DNA from: Marinobacter sp. LA51
GTDB taxonomy: Bacteria; Pseudomonadota; Gammaproteobacteria; Pseudomonadales; Oleiphilaceae
DNA length: 64,000 bases
Direction: 5' to 3'
Assembly (NCBI RefSeq): GCF_030297175.1
Contig: NZ_AP028070.1
Span: forward strand, 1,674,001-1,738,000
The notes beneath the pieces are model-generated. The model saw nothing but the letters and a program-made list of their open reading frames with translations, was not told the DNA's origin and did no database searches. Shown in pieces: positions 1 through 10,746 of the stretch. A program made the translations under genes and the position numbers. Numbering within the stretch: position 1 is the first letter of the stretch; each line of letters begins with the position of its first letter.

Positions 1-72
1 GCGAGCCACACTGACTGGATCGGTGCGCTGCCACCGCTTGATGGCCCTGATGCTTTTCTTCAGCTCCGGGTC
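1..72. other. Left edge, no supported gene
   Basis: No start codon plus ribosome binding site and no recognisable domain is visible. On the minus strand the reading frame of the adjacent stress protein stays open for 24 codons beyond its TAG stop to the window edge, but that length is easily reached by chance. Confidence 0.3.
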
Positions 73-504
73 CTAGTTGATTCTTACCGCCAACACGTCG
101 CATTCCGTGCCGTGCAAAACCCCATTGGCGGTAGAGCCCAGCAAGAGCTGGAAACCCTTCCTGCCGTGACTGCCGACGATGATCAGGTCCACTTCGTGTT
201 CCTTGGCGAGGCGGTGAATCTCCGATTCCGGACGGCCAACGGTGACCACCTGATTAGCTTTTGATATGTCGTACTGGTCGCCGTAGCCGGCAAGCTGATC
301 GTGGGCAGCCTTGTCGAGCTGATCCTGCAATTCCGTCAGATCCATAGGGATGTCTCCGCCATAGGCGTAGCCGACCGGTTCTACCACGTGAATCAGCAGC
401 AACTCAGCGCCGTGGGACTCACAGACGGCCCTGGCCTTGTTCAGGACCTGCGGAGCCTCTTCGGTCAGATCGATTGCAACAAGCACCTTGCTGTAAGCGG
501 ACAT
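73..504 (-). CDS. Universal stress protein, UspA family
   Basis: A 143-residue single-domain Usp protein, probably cytosolic and ATP-binding. The N-terminal beta strand (KVLVAIDLT, residues 6-14) and the C-terminal nucleotide loop (VGSHGRKG followed by GSTANGVL, about residues 110-129) are the hallmarks of ATP-binding Usp proteins. The ATG is preceded by a strong AAAGGAG ribosome binding site. It is a lone gene with its own regulatory region, which carries an Anr/FNR-like box and a large inverted repeat. In Pseudomonas several Usp genes are induced by Anr under oxygen limitation, so a role in low-oxygen survival is plausible but inferred. Family assignment is firm; which Usp paralogue it is cannot be told. 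Confidence 0.93.
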   Translation of the reverse strand: MSAYSKVLVAIDLTEEAPQVLNKARAVCESHGAELLLIHVVEPVGYAYGGDIPMDLTELQDQLDKAAHDQLAGYGDQYDISKANQVVTVGRPESEIHRLAKEHEVDLIIVGSHGRKGFQLLLGSTANGVLHGTECDVLAVRIN

Positions 505-533
505 TGCATCACTCCTTTATGCCGAGCATAACT

Positions 534-556
534 TCAGAATAGTAGCTCTATTCTGA
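534..556. promoter_or_regulatory. Inverted repeat upstream of usp gene
   Basis: TCAGAATAG-N5-CTATTCTGA, perfect nine-base arms, lying about 30-52 bp upstream of the usp start codon and between that start and the Anr-like box. It could be a repressor operator overlapping the promoter or a hairpin near the mRNA 5' end. I do not recognise a regulator for it. Confidence 0.55.
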
Positions 557-577
557 TCCGAACAGTGTAGTTAGTAA

Positions 578-591
578 CTGATGCACATCAA
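578..591 (-). promoter_or_regulatory. Anr/FNR-like box
   Basis: Read on the minus strand this is TTGAT-GTGC-ATCAG, nine of ten matches to the Anr/FNR consensus TTGAT-N4-ATCAA. It is centred about 80 bp upstream of the usp start codon, a reasonable place for an activator site. Usp genes are known members of Anr regulons in pseudomonads, which fits the context. Confidence 0.65.
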
Positions 592-610
592 TGAAGGGTA
601 GGAAATTCAG

Positions 611-641
611 GAAGCTGGCGGACTGGGTGTCTGCCAGCTTC
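611..641 (-). terminator. Hairpin after helical exported protein gene
   Basis: GAAGCTGGC ... GCCAGCTTC, nine-base arms, begins 12 nt beyond the stop of the leftward gene at 654-1472. There is no long T run after it on the minus strand, so termination strength is uncertain. Confidence 0.5.
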
Positions 642-653
642 AGGATGAGCGGC

Positions 654-1472
654 TTAGGCGTTGCCTTGCAGCAGGGTAATGGTGGTTGCCAGCCCTTTCA
701 GAATGCCTTTTGAGTATCGGTCAATCACGAACCCGACGTTCTTTTCGTTGTAGTTGATGTAAGAGCCACGAATGAATTCCCACTTGGACGAAATGTCACT
801 CATGGTCTTTTTCAGGTCACTACCTGAGTCACCATGCATGACGGTAGCCAGCAACTGGTCGAACTCCCGAGCCTGCTCGTCCAATGGCTTTTCAGTAGAA
901 GAGCCCTGAAAGGTCTGGGAGACCGAGGAATTGGTGCGCACCGAGTACTTGGCCATCATCTGGGCCATCTTGACGGCTGCTGACCTGGCCGCTTCAACCC
1001 TCGGGTTGGTTTCGGTTTGAGCGCTTTCCTGGGCAGCCTGATAAAGGTCAGTTGCCATGTTGTTCATGGCAAGTGCCTGGTTGGCCATATCGGATACCAG
1101 GCGTAGGTCAGGGTAGCCGGTCTTGCGAACGTCATTGATGTTGCTGCGCATTAGCGCCTTGAATTGATCAAATTCCTGATTCAGGCCTTCTATCTGTTCG
1201 GTCGAGAGCACGCCGGTGGTGCTTTTTATGATGGTGTTCATCGCATCGTTGGCCGCATTGATGCCGATGACGATCTCATTGAGGGTGTCAGTGTCGCCAT
1301 TGCCGCTGAACCGGTAATAGGCGTCCAGGGCCATGTAGTTGCTGACGCGGAATTCGTGCAGTTCTGACAGAAACCCTCCCGCTGTTTCCTGGGCGCGGGC
1401 ACCCAGAGAGGTCAAAGCGAGCAGGATCAGTGCGGCTACCAGGGAGCGAACTCTCAGGCGGGTGTCTTCCAT
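654..1472 (-). CDS. Exported helical protein, unknown function
   Basis: A 272-residue protein with a signal peptide (basic MEDTRLRVR, then hydrophobic LVAALILLALTSLGARA, cleavage likely after ARA near residue 27). The mature part is almost entirely amphipathic helix, rich in Ala, Asn, Asp, Met and Gln, with no cysteine or membrane segment after the signal. The pattern is reminiscent of periplasmic four-helix-bundle sensory modules such as the N-terminal PilJ/NIT type, but there is no attached signalling domain, so it would be a free periplasmic protein. The start is supported by GGAGA about nine bases upstream of the ATG. I do not recognise a family with confidence. It stands alone between usp and fadBA. 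Confidence 0.75.
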   Translation of the reverse strand: MEDTRLRVRSLVAALILLALTSLGARAQETAGGFLSELHEFRVSNYMALDAYYRFSGNGDTDTLNEIVIGINAANDAMNTIIKSTTGVLSTEQIEGLNQEFDQFKALMRSNINDVRKTGYPDLRLVSDMANQALAMNNMATDLYQAAQESAQTETNPRVEAARSAAVKMAQMMAKYSVRTNSSVSQTFQGSSTEKPLDEQAREFDQLLATVMHGDSGSDLKKTMSDISSKWEFIRGSYINYNEKNVGFVIDRYSKGILKGLATTITLLQGNA

Positions 1473-1666
1473 CGGATGGGTCTCCGTAATGCTGTTTTAT
1501 TATTGTGGACTAAAGTCGCAGGTCGAAGTTAAAGTAACTTCGTTGGCCAAGCAAGCGGTTTTGGCCGCTGCAACGGCGGTAACTGTAAACAAGTATCAAA
1601 TCCGGGGGTTAGCGCCCCGGAGTCTGTGGTCAGCATTCACTTTTCAGATCCGCCGCAAGAAACAAA

Positions 1667-1695
1667 TTGACAAACGCCCGTTTTTTTTTCATCGT
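1667..1695 (+). promoter_or_regulatory. Candidate fadBA promoter
   Basis: TTGACA (1667-1672), a perfect -35 hexamer, followed after 17 bases by CATCGT, a poor -10. The expected start near 1702 would give a leader of about 135 nt. Both PsrA-like sites overlap or flank it, as expected of a repressed promoter. The weak -10 keeps confidence modest. Confidence 0.4.
1671..1684 (+). promoter_or_regulatory. PsrA-like operator 1
   Basis: CAAAC-GCCC-GTTTT, which fits the published Pseudomonas PsrA motif [GC]AAAC-N2-4-GTTT[GC] except at the last base. It lies inside the candidate fadBA promoter, just after the -35 hexamer. Confidence 0.5.
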
Positions 1696-1706
1696 GTGCC
1701 CTCGCG

Positions 1707-1726
1707 ATTCAAACGACTGTATGAAT
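1707..1726 (+). promoter_or_regulatory. PsrA-like operator 2
   Basis: ATTCAAAC-GACT-GTATGAAT, eight-base arms with a single mismatch and a CAAAC-N4-GTATG core. PsrA is the TetR-family fatty-acid-responsive repressor of beta-oxidation genes in Pseudomonas. The site lies about 110 bp upstream of fadB. Confidence 0.6.
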
Positions 1727-1836
1727 TTTGGATCGAATGATCGGGCAGTGACCGAAATCTCGCTGCACAAACAGTCATCGCACCGCAGCGTGTAGATGGC
1801 TGGAAGCAGTTCCTAACACAGACTGGAGATCAGTTG

Positions 1837-3984
1837 ATGATTTACGAAGGTAAAGCCATCACGGTTAAAGAGATCGAAGGCGGGATCGCTCAGTTGAACT
1901 TCGACTTGCAGGGCGAGTCAGTCAACAAGTTCAACCGTCTCACTATCGAAGAACTGGGTGCCGCAACTGACGCAATTAAAGCGCAAAAGAATCTGAAGGG
2001 TCTGGTCGTAACCAGTTCCAAAGACAGCTTTATTGTTGGTGCCGACATTACCGAATTCACCGAGCTGTTTGCTGGTTCGGAAGAGGATCTGGTAGCCAAC
2101 AACCTGAAGGCCAACGAAGTATTTAACGCCGTTGAAGACCTGCCATTCCCGACTGTTACCGCCATCAATGGCATGGCGCTGGGTGGCGGTTTTGAAATGT
2201 GCCTGGCCACCGACTACCGGGTAATCGACAAGAAGGCCAAGGTTGGTCTGCCGGAAGTGAAGCTGGGTATCTTCCCGGGCTTTGGCGGTACCGTGCGCCT
2301 GTCTCGTCTGGTCGGTGTTGATAATGCCGTTGAGTGGATTAGTGGCGGTACCGAGAACCGTGCCGATGCTGCCCTGAAAGTAGGTGCAGTTGATGCAGTG
2401 GTCGAATCCGACAAGCTGGTTGCGGCCGCTGTTGGCATCATCACCCAGTGCAACGAGGGCAAGCTGGATAACCTGGCTCGTCGTGAAGAGAAGAAGGGCA
2501 AGATCAAGCTGAACGCCATGGAAAGCATGATGGCCTTCGAGATCTCCAAAGCCTTCGTTGCAGGCAAAGCCGGCAAGAACTACCCGGCGCCGGTTGAAGC
2601 CATCAAGGTGATGCAGAAGCACGCTGGTCTGACCCGCGACAAAGCCATTGAAGTCGAAGCCAAGGGCTTTGCCAAGATGGCCAAGACCAACGTGGCAGCC
2701 TGCCTGGTTGGTTTGTTCCTGAACGATCAGGAGCTGAAGAAGAAAGCCAAGGCTTGGGAAAAAGAAGCCAGTGACGTCAACCTGACGGCCGTGCTGGGCG
2801 CTGGCATCATGGGTGGCGGCGTAGCTTTCCAGTCTGCGCTTAAGGGCACCCCGATCGTCATGAAAGACATCAACCAGGACGGCATCAAGCTTGGACTGGA
2901 AGAAGCCAAGAAGCTGCTGGCCAAGCGAGTAGCCAAAGGCAAGATGGACGCCAGCAAAATGGCGGACGTCCTCAACAGTATTACGCCGACCCTGAACTAC
3001 GGTGATTTCAAGAGCGTAGACCTGGTTGTTGAAGCTGTTGTTGAGAATCCGAAGGTAAAAGACGCTGTACTGCGTGAAACCGAAGATGCGGTTCGCGACG
3101 ATACAATCCTGACGTCCAACACCTCCACTATTTCCATCGACCTTCTGGCGAAGAACCTGAAGCGTCCGGAAAACTTCTGTGGCATGCACTTCTTCAACCC
3201 GGTGCACATGATGCCTCTGGTTGAGGTTATCCGTGGCGAGAAGACCAGTGATCGCGCTATCGCGACCACTGTTGCCTACGCCAAGGCTATGGGCAAGACT
3301 CCGATCGTAGTCAACGACTGCCCGGGCTTCCTGGTTAACCGGGTACTGTTCCCGTACTTCGGTGGTTTTGCCGGTCTGGTCCGTGACGGCGCCGACTTCC
3401 AGAAAGTCGACAAGGTCATGGAGAAGTTTGGCTGGCCGATGGGTCCTGCGTATCTGCTCGACGTAGTCGGCATGGATACCGCCAAGCACGCCAACGAAGT
3501 TATGGCTGAAGGCTTCCCGGACCGCATGAAGGACGAAAACAAGTCCTCCATCGACGTAATGTTCGAGAACAACCGCTACGGTCAGAAGAATGACAAGGGT
3601 TTCTACAAGTATGAAACCGACAAGAAGGGCAAGCCCAAGAAGGTTGTAGATGAAGAAGTCTACAAGCTGCTTGAGCCTGTTGTTCAGGGTAAGAAGGACT
3701 TTGATGATGAAGACATCATTGCCCGGATGATGATCCCGCTGTGCCTGGAAACCGTTCGCTGCCTGGAAGATGGCATCGTTGAGGATCCGGCCGATGCGGA
3801 TATGGGCCTGATCTTCGGTATCGGCTTCCCGCCGTTCCGTGGTGGTGCCCTGCGCTATATCGACGATATGGGTGTAGACGCATTCGTCGAGCTGGCAGAC
3901 AAGTATGCAGACCTTGGTCCTCTTTATCACCCGACCGAGAAGCTGCGTGAAATGGCCAAGACTGGCGAAAAGTTCTTTGGTTAA
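1837..3984 (+). CDS. fadB: Fatty acid oxidation complex alpha subunit FadB
   Basis: Bifunctional enoyl-CoA hydratase/isomerase and L-3-hydroxyacyl-CoA dehydrogenase of aerobic beta-oxidation; the alpha subunit of an alpha2-beta2 complex with FadA. The hydratase half (about 1-190) has ALGGGFE and [15 protein letters not shown] with catalytic Glu120 and Glu140. The dehydrogenase half starts with the NAD motif GAGIMG (321-326) and has the catalytic dyad region [14 protein letters not shown] (His451, Glu463). The length, 715 residues, matches Pseudomonas FadB. The frame also offers a TTG immediately upstream (1834), but the ATG at 1837 sits nine bases after GGAG and is preferred. fadA follows after 33 bp, so the two are an operon. 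The upstream PsrA-like sites predict induction by long-chain fatty acids. Confidence 0.97.
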   Translation: MIYEGKAITVKEIEGGIAQLNFDLQGESVNKFNRLTIEELGAATDAIKAQKNLKGLVVTSSKDSFIVGADITEFTELFAGSEEDLVANNLKANEVFNAVEDLPFPTVTAINGMALGGGFEMCLATDYRVIDKKAKVGLPEVKLGIFPGFGGTVRLSRLVGVDNAVEWISGGTENRADAALKVGAVDAVVESDKLVAAAVGIITQCNEGKLDNLARREEKKGKIKLNAMESMMAFEISKAFVAGKAGKNYPAPVEAIKVMQKHAGLTRDKAIEVEAKGFAKMAKTNVAACLVGLFLNDQELKKKAKAWEKEASDVNLTAVLGAGIMGGGVAFQSALKGTPIVMKDINQDGIKLGLEEAKKLLAKRVAKGKMDASKMADVLNSITPTLNYGDFKSVDLVVEAVVENPKVKDAVLRETEDAVRDDTILTSNTSTISIDLLAKNLKRPENFCGMHFFNPVHMMPLVEVIRGEKTSDRAIATTVAYAKAMGKTPIVVNDCPGFLVNRVLFPYFGGFAGLVRDGADFQKVDKVMEKFGWPMGPAYLLDVVGMDTAKHANEVMAEGFPDRMKDENKSSIDVMFENNRYGQKNDKGFYKYETDKKGKPKKVVDEEVYKLLEPVVQGKKDFDDEDIIARMMIPLCLETVRCLEDGIVEDPADADMGLIFGIGFPPFRGGALRYIDDMGVDAFVELADKYADLGPLYHPTEKLREMAKTGEKFFG

Positions 3985-3990
3985 CCCTGA

Positions 3991-5193
<1,203 letters not shown>

Positions 5194-5225
5194 TCGGCTC
5201 GATACGTTGAGCAAGAGCGTTCCAG

Positions 5226-5256
5226 AAAGGCCCGGCACCACGCCGGGCCTTTCTAT
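5226..5256 (+). terminator. fadBA terminator
   Basis: Perfect 11-bp stem AAAGGCCCGGC/GCCGGGCCTTT with a five-base loop and a T-rich tail, 32 bp after the fadA stop. Confidence 0.9.
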
Positions 5257-5443
5257 TTATAGCCCGGGCAAAAAGCAGGGTGTAAGTGAAATAATGGGTT
5301 GTCTTGCTATTCTTGACCCTGTAAAACAGAGGGCTTACACAGAATAGCGGCAATTTTGTTTTATCTAGCCGACTGATTTTGCAGCGAGTTTACGGTTTGC
5401 TGACGAATTGACCGATTTATCGCCAAGGATACAGATCTCCGAT

Positions 5444-8077
5444 ATGGGTAAAAGTCTCGTAATTGTCGAGTCACCTGCGAAAGCGAAGACCATCAACAAA
5501 TACCTGGGCTCGGACTTTATTGTTAAGTCGAGCGTCGGGCACATCCGTGATCTTCCCGTAAGTGGCAGTGGGTCCCAATCCGATCCCAAAGAGCGGGCCC
5601 GCCAGGCGGCGGCAACCCGAAAAATGGCTCCGGAAGAAAAAGCTGCGCACAAAAAGCGTAAGGCCCGTGAGCAGCTGGTCGCCCGCATGGGTGTTGATCC
5701 TGACAAGAACTGGGACGCCCGCTACGAGGTGTTACCCGGTAAAGAAAAAGTGGTCAGCGAGCTGAAGCGGCTGGCGAAATCTGCCGATCACATCTATCTC
5801 GCAACGGATTTGGATCGCGAGGGGGAGGCCATCGCCTGGCACCTGCAGCAGACCATTGGTGGTGAGCCAGAGAAGTATCGTCGTGTTGTCTTTAACGAGA
5901 TCACCAAGCGAGCCATCCAGGACGCCTTCAAGGACCCGGGTGCGCTCGATAACAACCGCGTTAACGCCCAGCAGGCCCGTCGTTTTCTCGATCGTGTGGT
6001 GGGCTACATGGTATCGCCCCTGTTATGGGCCAAGCTTGCCCGCGGTCTTTCCGCTGGCCGGGTACAATCGGTTGCGGTTCGACTGATTGTCGAGCGTGAG
6101 CGTGAGATCCGGAAGTTTGTGCCGGAAGAATTCTGGCAGTTGCACGCTGATCTGGCGCCCGGCAAGTCCGAGCCTGTACGGTTTGAAGTAACCCGTTACG
6201 ACGACAAGCCTTATAGGCCGGTAAACGAGCAACAGAGCAATGACCATGTTGCCCGTCTGGAATCAGGCAGCTTCAAGGTTGCCAAACGCGAAGACAAGCC
6301 GACCAAGTCGCGGCCGTCGGCGCCGTTTATTACCTCAACCCTGCAGCAGGCGGCCAGTAACCGCATGGGCTTCAGCGTCAAGAAAACCATGATGCTGGCC
6401 CAGAGGCTGTACGAGGCGGGTTTCATTACCTACATGCGTACTGACTCCACCAACCTGAGTCAGGACGCGGTGGCTGGCTGCCGGGAGTTCATCCAGAAGC
6501 AGTTCGGCGAACGTTACCTGCCTGAGAAGCAGCGGGTTTACGGCAGCAAGGAAGGCGCCCAAGAAGCGCACGAGGCGATCCGTCCTACCGAGGTGAGTCG
6601 TCGTCCGGCGGATATCAGTGGTCTCGAAAAGGATGCTGAGAAGCTCTACGACCTGATCTGGCGTCAGTTCATTGCCTGCCAGATGGCAGATGCCGAGTTC
6701 CTCAGCACCTCTATTGTGGTCGCTAACGGCGATTACGAGCTTCGTACCCGGGGCCGGATCATCAAGTTTGATGGTTTCCTGAAAGCGGCACCTCAGTCGT
6801 CCAAGAAAGACGAAGACGTGGCGTTGCCGGATATCAAGGTAGACGAGGTTCTGGACCTGAAAAAGCTGGATCCGAGCCAGCACTTCACCAAGCCCTCGCC
6901 GCGTTACACTGAGGCCAGTCTGGTCAAAGAGCTGGAGAAGCAAGGTATTGGCCGGCCCTCGACCTACGCATCGATCATTTCCACCATTCAGGATCGTGGC
7001 TATGTCCGGCTGCAGAACCGCCGGTTCTACGCTGAAAAGATGGGTGAGATTGTCACCGAGCGATTGTCGGAATCGTTCCCGAACCTGATGGATTTCGATT
7101 TTACCGCCCGGATGGAAGGCGAGCTGGACGAGATCGCCGAAGGTGATGTTGAGTGGAAAAAAGTGCTCAATGATTTCTACGGCAAATTCCGGCAACAGCT
7201 GGAAACCGCCGAGAGCACCGAGGACGGTGGCATGCGCGCGAACGTGCCAACGGAGACCGATATTCCATGTCCGACCTGTTCCCGCAATATGCAGATCCGC
7301 GTCGCCAGCACCGGGGTGTTCCTGGGTTGTTCCGGCTACTCGCTTCCGCCCAAGGAGCGTTGCAAAACCACCATCAACCTTACCTCAGGGGATGAAGTGG
7401 TCAGCGCTGACGAGGATGTCGAGGGTGAGGGCGAAAGCAGACTGCTGCGCAAGAAGCGCCGCTGTGCCAAGTGCGGTACCGCGATGGACAGTTACCTGAT
7501 CGACGAAACCCGGAAGCTGCATGTGTGTGGCAACAACCCGGATTGTTCTGGCTTCGAAGTCGAGCAGGGCACTTTCCGCATCAAGGGGTATGATGGCCCG
7601 ACGCTGGAGTGCGACAAGTGCGGTTCCGAGATGCAGCTCAAGACCGGGCGCTTTGGTAAGTATTTCGGCTGTACAAGTGATACGTGCAAAAACACTCGTA
7701 AGTTATTGAAAAGTGGTGAGCCCGCGCCGCCTAAAATGGATCCCGTGCCAATGCCGGAGCTGCAGTGTCAGAAAGTGGATGACACTTATGTACTGCGTGA
7801 CGGTGCTTCCGGGTTGTTCCTGGCTGCGAGCAAATTCCCCAAGAACCGGGAAACACGGCCGCCGTTGGTCAAGGAGATTAAGCCCCATCGCGACGAGATC
7901 GACCCCAAGTACGAGTTCCTGATGAAGGCGCCAGTGGCGGATCCCGAGGGCAATCCTACGGTCATTCGCTACAGCAGGAAGTCCAAGGAGCAGTACGTCA
8001 TGTCCGAAAAGGATGGCAAGGCGACGGGCTGGTCTGCCTGGTACGTGAAGGGCAAATGGCAGCCGAAAGAAAAGTAG
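5444..8077 (+). CDS. topA: DNA topoisomerase I
   Basis: Type IA topoisomerase that relaxes negative supercoils. The Toprim domain opens with [17 protein letters not shown] and carries [11 protein letters not shown] (Asp/Glu metal ligands near residue 122-130). The active-site Tyr330 lies in [10 protein letters not shown]. Three C-terminal four-cysteine zinc fingers follow (CPTC...C...C, CAKC...C...C, CDKC...C...C, about residues 615-760) and a basic tail ends in KGKWQPKEK. The open frame extends 12 codons upstream to a TTG, but family members begin at the MGKSLVIVE methionine, so I use the ATG at 5444 (877 residues). Its ribosome binding site (AAGGA) is unusually distant, about 14 bases. It is monocistronic, ending at a strong terminator. 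Confidence 0.96.
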   Translation: MGKSLVIVESPAKAKTINKYLGSDFIVKSSVGHIRDLPVSGSGSQSDPKERARQAAATRKMAPEEKAAHKKRKAREQLVARMGVDPDKNWDARYEVLPGKEKVVSELKRLAKSADHIYLATDLDREGEAIAWHLQQTIGGEPEKYRRVVFNEITKRAIQDAFKDPGALDNNRVNAQQARRFLDRVVGYMVSPLLWAKLARGLSAGRVQSVAVRLIVEREREIRKFVPEEFWQLHADLAPGKSEPVRFEVTRYDDKPYRPVNEQQSNDHVARLESGSFKVAKREDKPTKSRPSAPFITSTLQQAASNRMGFSVKKTMMLAQRLYEAGFITYMRTDSTNLSQDAVAGCREFIQKQFGERYLPEKQRVYGSKEGAQEAHEAIRPTEVSRRPADISGLEKDAEKLYDLIWRQFIACQMADAEFLSTSIVVANGDYELRTRGRIIKFDGFLKAAPQSSKKDEDVALPDIKVDEVLDLKKLDPSQHFTKPSPRYTEASLVKELEKQGIGRPSTYASIISTIQDRGYVRLQNRRFYAEKMGEIVTERLSESFPNLMDFDFTARMEGELDEIAEGDVEWKKVLNDFYGKFRQQLETAESTEDGGMRANVPTETDIPCPTCSRNMQIRVASTGVFLGCSGYSLPPKERCKTTINLTSGDEVVSADEDVEGEGESRLLRKKRRCAKCGTAMDSYLIDETRKLHVCGNNPDCSGFEVEQGTFRIKGYDGPTLECDKCGSEMQLKTGRFGKYFGCTSDTCKNTRKLLKSGEPAPPKMDPVPMPELQCQKVDDTYVLRDGASGLFLAASKFPKNRETRPPLVKEIKPHRDEIDPKYEFLMKAPVADPEGNPTVIRYSRKSKEQYVMSEKDGKATGWSAWYVKGKWQPKEK

Positions 8078-8113
8078 TCAGTACCTGCCGGTCTGATTGA
8101 TTGGTATTAAATG

Positions 8114-8140
8114 AAAAGGGGGCTTCGGCCCCCTTTTTTT
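8114..8140. terminator. topA terminator
   Basis: AAAAGGGGGC-TTCG-GCCCCCTTTT with a run of seven T. It lies between convergent topA and the dehydrogenase gene; the A run on the left side means it can also serve the minus strand. Confidence 0.95.
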
Positions 8141-8163
8141 GTGCGCTCAGTTCAGAAGCTGTC

Positions 8164-9039
8164 CTAGCGCAGTTTGCGGAGTCTCTGGATTAGGGAGGAG
8201 GTGTCCCATCGGCGTCCGCCCATCGCCTGAACGTCACCATAGAATTGATCCACCAGTGCCGTGACCGGCAGCGAGGCATTCACTTTGTTGGCTTCTGCCA
8301 GGCAGATGCCGAGATCCTTGCGCATCCAGTCGACAGCGAAGCCATGGTCAAACTCCCCGGCAATCATGGTCCCGGAGCGGTTTTCCATCTGCCAGGATTG
8401 GGCCGCCCCCTTTGAAATGACATCCACTACCTTCTGGACGTCCAGCTCGGCCTTCTCTGCAAAGTGCAGGGCCTCGGACAAGCCCTGGACCAGTCCGGCA
8501 ATGGCAATTTGATTGACCATTTTAGTTTTTTGGCCGCTCCCTGCAGGCCCCATGAGGTTCAGGGCACGGGCGTAAAGTTCAAGAATCGGCTTGGCTTTGC
8601 TGAAATCTGCGTCGGCGCCGCCGCACATGATGGTTAGCTGGCCATTCTCAGCACCTTGTTGGCCGCCTGAAACTGGTGCATCAATAAAGCCTTGACCATT
8701 TTGGCTGGCGGATGCGGCCAGCTGCTCGGCGATTCCGGCGGAAGCGGTGGTATGGTCCACCAGGATGGCGCCCTTTGGGGCCTTGGCGATGATGCCGTTG
8801 TCGCCTTCGAAAACTTCAACCAGATCCTTGTCGGCACCGACGCAGGTCATGACAAAATCGGCGCCGTCGACGGCCTCAGCGATCGTTTGGCAGGGTGTTC
8901 CCGTGTATTCCTGTGCCCATTGCTGGGTTTTTGCAGCGGTACGGTTCCACACTCTGACGTTGAGCCCGGCCTTTGCCAGGTGTCCGGCCATGGGGTAGCC
9001 CATTACGCCCAGCCCGATAAAGCTGACGGTAGTTGTCAT
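8164..9039 (-). CDS. NAD(P)-dependent beta-hydroxyacid dehydrogenase
   Basis: A 291-residue member of the 3-hydroxyisobutyrate/tartronate semialdehyde reductase family. It has the N-terminal dinucleotide motif FIGLGVMGYPMAGHL (7-21), the substrate-binding signature DAPVSGG (120-126) and the catalytic Lys173 with Asn176 in GSGQKTKMVNQ. These enzymes oxidise or reduce short beta-hydroxy acids. The exact substrate (3-hydroxyisobutyrate, tartronate semialdehyde, glyoxylate or succinic semialdehyde) cannot be read from the sequence, and there are no pathway neighbours to help. It is a single gene convergent with topA, with a 5' neighbour (gltA) ended by its own terminator. Confidence 0.9.
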   Translation of the reverse strand: MTTTVSFIGLGVMGYPMAGHLAKAGLNVRVWNRTAAKTQQWAQEYTGTPCQTIAEAVDGADFVMTCVGADKDLVEVFEGDNGIIAKAPKGAILVDHTTASAGIAEQLAASASQNGQGFIDAPVSGGQQGAENGQLTIMCGGADADFSKAKPILELYARALNLMGPAGSGQKTKMVNQIAIAGLVQGLSEALHFAEKAELDVQKVVDVISKGAAQSWQMENRSGTMIAGEFDHGFAVDWMRKDLGICLAEANKVNASLPVTALVDQFYGDVQAMGGRRWDTSSLIQRLRKLR

Positions 9040-9172
9040 AGCGATTGTCTCCTGGATTTCCAGTGTTGTTTTAGGTTCAAGTGACGTGATTTTAGGTCGC
9101 TGTACTAAACGGTATCACAGGCACGGCCATTCCTCCCGATTCAACGACAGGTCAGTCATCGGCAGGGCAAAA

Positions 9173-9202
9173 AAAAGGCCGCTAAAGTTTTAGCGGCCTT
9201 TT
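9173..9202 (-). terminator. gltA terminator
   Basis: On the minus strand AAGGCCGCTAAA pairs with TTTAGCGGCCTT across a very short loop and runs into a T8 tract (the A run at 9169-9176). It lies 35 bp after the gltA stop. Confidence 0.92.
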
Positions 9203-9236
9203 CTGTGTCGCGCCTGGGTAGACGCTTAGTCCGGCG

Positions 9237-10511
9237 TTACTTTGCCGGGTAGTCCCGGGAGTCGGAACCGGTGTACAGCTGGCGCGGACGGCCAATGCGG
9301 TAGTCGCCACTGACCATTTCGTTCCAGTGGGAGAACCAGCCAATGGTGCGCGACATGGCAAAGATAACCGTGAACATAGAGGTCGGAATGCCGATGGCCT
9401 TCAGGATCAGGCCAGAGTAGAAGTCGACGTTCGGGTACAGTTTGCGCTGCACGAAGTATTCATCTTCTAGCGCAATTTTCTCGAGGCGCTGTGCGATGCG
9501 CAGCAGCGGATCGTTTTCCAGACCGAGCTCGCTCAGGACTTCGTGCGCGGTTTTCGCCATGACTTTGGCGCGCGGGTCGAAGTTCTTGTAAACGCGGTGG
9601 CCAAAGCCCATCAGGCGGAAAGGATCGTCTTTATCCTTGGCCTTGGCGATGAACTTCTCAATGTTGGACTCGTCACCGATCTCGGCCAGCATGTCCAGAA
9701 CCGCTTCGTTAGCGCCGCCGTGCGCCGGGCCCCACAGTGCAGCAATGCCAGAGGCAATGCAGGCGTACGGGTTGGCGCCGGTAGAGCCGGCCAGGCGAAC
9801 CGTGGAGGTTGAGGCGTTCTGCTCATGATCGGCGTGCAGAATGAAAATTTTGTCCATGGCCTTCGCCAGGATCGGGTTTGGCTTGTACTCCTCGCAAGGC
9901 ACACCAAACATCATCTGCAGGAAGTTCTCGGAGTAGGACAGGTCGTTGCGCGGATACATGAACGGCTGACCAATGCTGTACTTGTAGCACCAGGCCGCGA
10001 TGGTCGGCATCTTCGCGATCAGGCGGTGCGCGGTGATTTCACGCTGATGCTCGTCGGCCACGTCCATCTGGTCGTGGTAGAAGGCAGATAGGGCGCCAAC
10101 AACGCCGCACATAATAGCCATCGGATGCGCGTCACGGCGGAAGCCTTGGAAGAAGTTGCGCATCTGATCGTGGAGCATGGTGTGGTTTTTGATGGTGTCG
10201 TGGAACCGCTTGTTCTCTTCCGCGGTCGGCAGTTCACCTTTCAGGAGCAGATAGCAGACTTCGAGGTAATCGGAGTGCTCTGCAAGCTGCTCAATAGGGT
10301 AGCCCCGGTGCAGGAGGACGCCTTTTGCACCATCGATGTAGGTAATGGCTGATTCGCAGGCTGCCGTGGATACAAAGCCTGGGTCGTAAGTAAAAACGCC
10401 TTCCTGGACTAGGCCTCGTACGTCGATAACGTCAGGGCCGACGGTGCCGGAATATACCGGTAACTCAATGGACTTATCACCCACCGAGAGCGTAGCTTTC
10501 CTGTCGGTCAT
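9237..10511 (-). CDS. gltA: Citrate synthase, type I
   Basis: Condenses acetyl-CoA with oxaloacetate, the entry step of the TCA cycle. The length is 424 residues, typical of the hexameric, NADH-inhibited gram-negative type, and an N-terminal beta-strand extension (residues 1-50) is present. Catalytic residues are visible: His264 in GPAHGGANE, His305 in [14 protein letters not shown] and an Asp at about 363 in NVDFYSG. GGAGAG precedes the ATG. It is divergent from sdhCDAB across a 474-bp shared control region, the usual arrangement in Pseudomonas and E. coli. Confidence 0.97.
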   Translation of the reverse strand: MTDRKATLSVGDKSIELPVYSGTVGPDVIDVRGLVQEGVFTYDPGFVSTAACESAITYIDGAKGVLLHRGYPIEQLAEHSDYLEVCYLLLKGELPTAEENKRFHDTIKNHTMLHDQMRNFFQGFRRDAHPMAIMCGVVGALSAFYHDQMDVADEHQREITAHRLIAKMPTIAAWCYKYSIGQPFMYPRNDLSYSENFLQMMFGVPCEEYKPNPILAKAMDKIFILHADHEQNASTSTVRLAGSTGANPYACIASGIAALWGPAHGGANEAVLDMLAEIGDESNIEKFIAKAKDKDDPFRLMGFGHRVYKNFDPRAKVMAKTAHEVLSELGLENDPLLRIAQRLEKIALEDEYFVQRKLYPNVDFYSGLILKAIGIPTSMFTVIFAMSRTIGWFSHWNEMVSGDYRIGRPRQLYTGSDSRDYPAK

Positions 10512-10746
10512 GGTGCTCTCCTATATGTCAGCTTGTCAGCTATATCTACATTTTTAGATGCGCTAGAAGGCGCGTATTATCGCAAAACTGGCGGCAAAAT
10601 ATAGGGCGTTGGCTTTTTTTGTCAATGAAAGAGTCCGGAAAACCCCTTTTTTAGCCGGTTCTGTAAATCAGGGATATCCCACACAATGGTGAAATGCGCA
10701 CCAAATAGGTTTTGTCAATAGGCCTTATAGCGGTCTCAAGCCCATG

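Larger units (their letters stand above)
1473..1836. other. fadBA upstream region, non-coding
   Basis: No convincing gene. It holds a TCCGGGG-N7-CCCCGGA hairpin at 1601-1621, a T9 run at 1681-1689, a TTGACA hexamer at 1667-1672 and two PsrA-like operators. Apparent open frames here are weak and protein-unlike. Confidence 0.7.

Noticed and set aside
1..72. In-frame continuation past the usp TAG stop
   Set aside because: A 24-codon open frame has a large chance probability, and the Usp fold is complete at the normal length, so stop-codon readthrough is not supported.
1601..1621. TCCGGGG-N7-CCCCGGA hairpin as a terminator
   Set aside because: No T tract follows and no gene ends upstream on the plus strand; a role is possible but unsupported.
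1339..1740. A 133-codon plus-strand frame in and beyond the helical protein gene
   Set aside because: It is Arg/Ser-rich, mostly antisense to a real gene, has no ribosome binding site and shows no domain.
1918..3930. A 670-codon minus-strand frame opposite fadB
   Set aside because: Antisense shadow of a highly expressed gene with biased codons; its product has no recognisable domain and fadB is certain.
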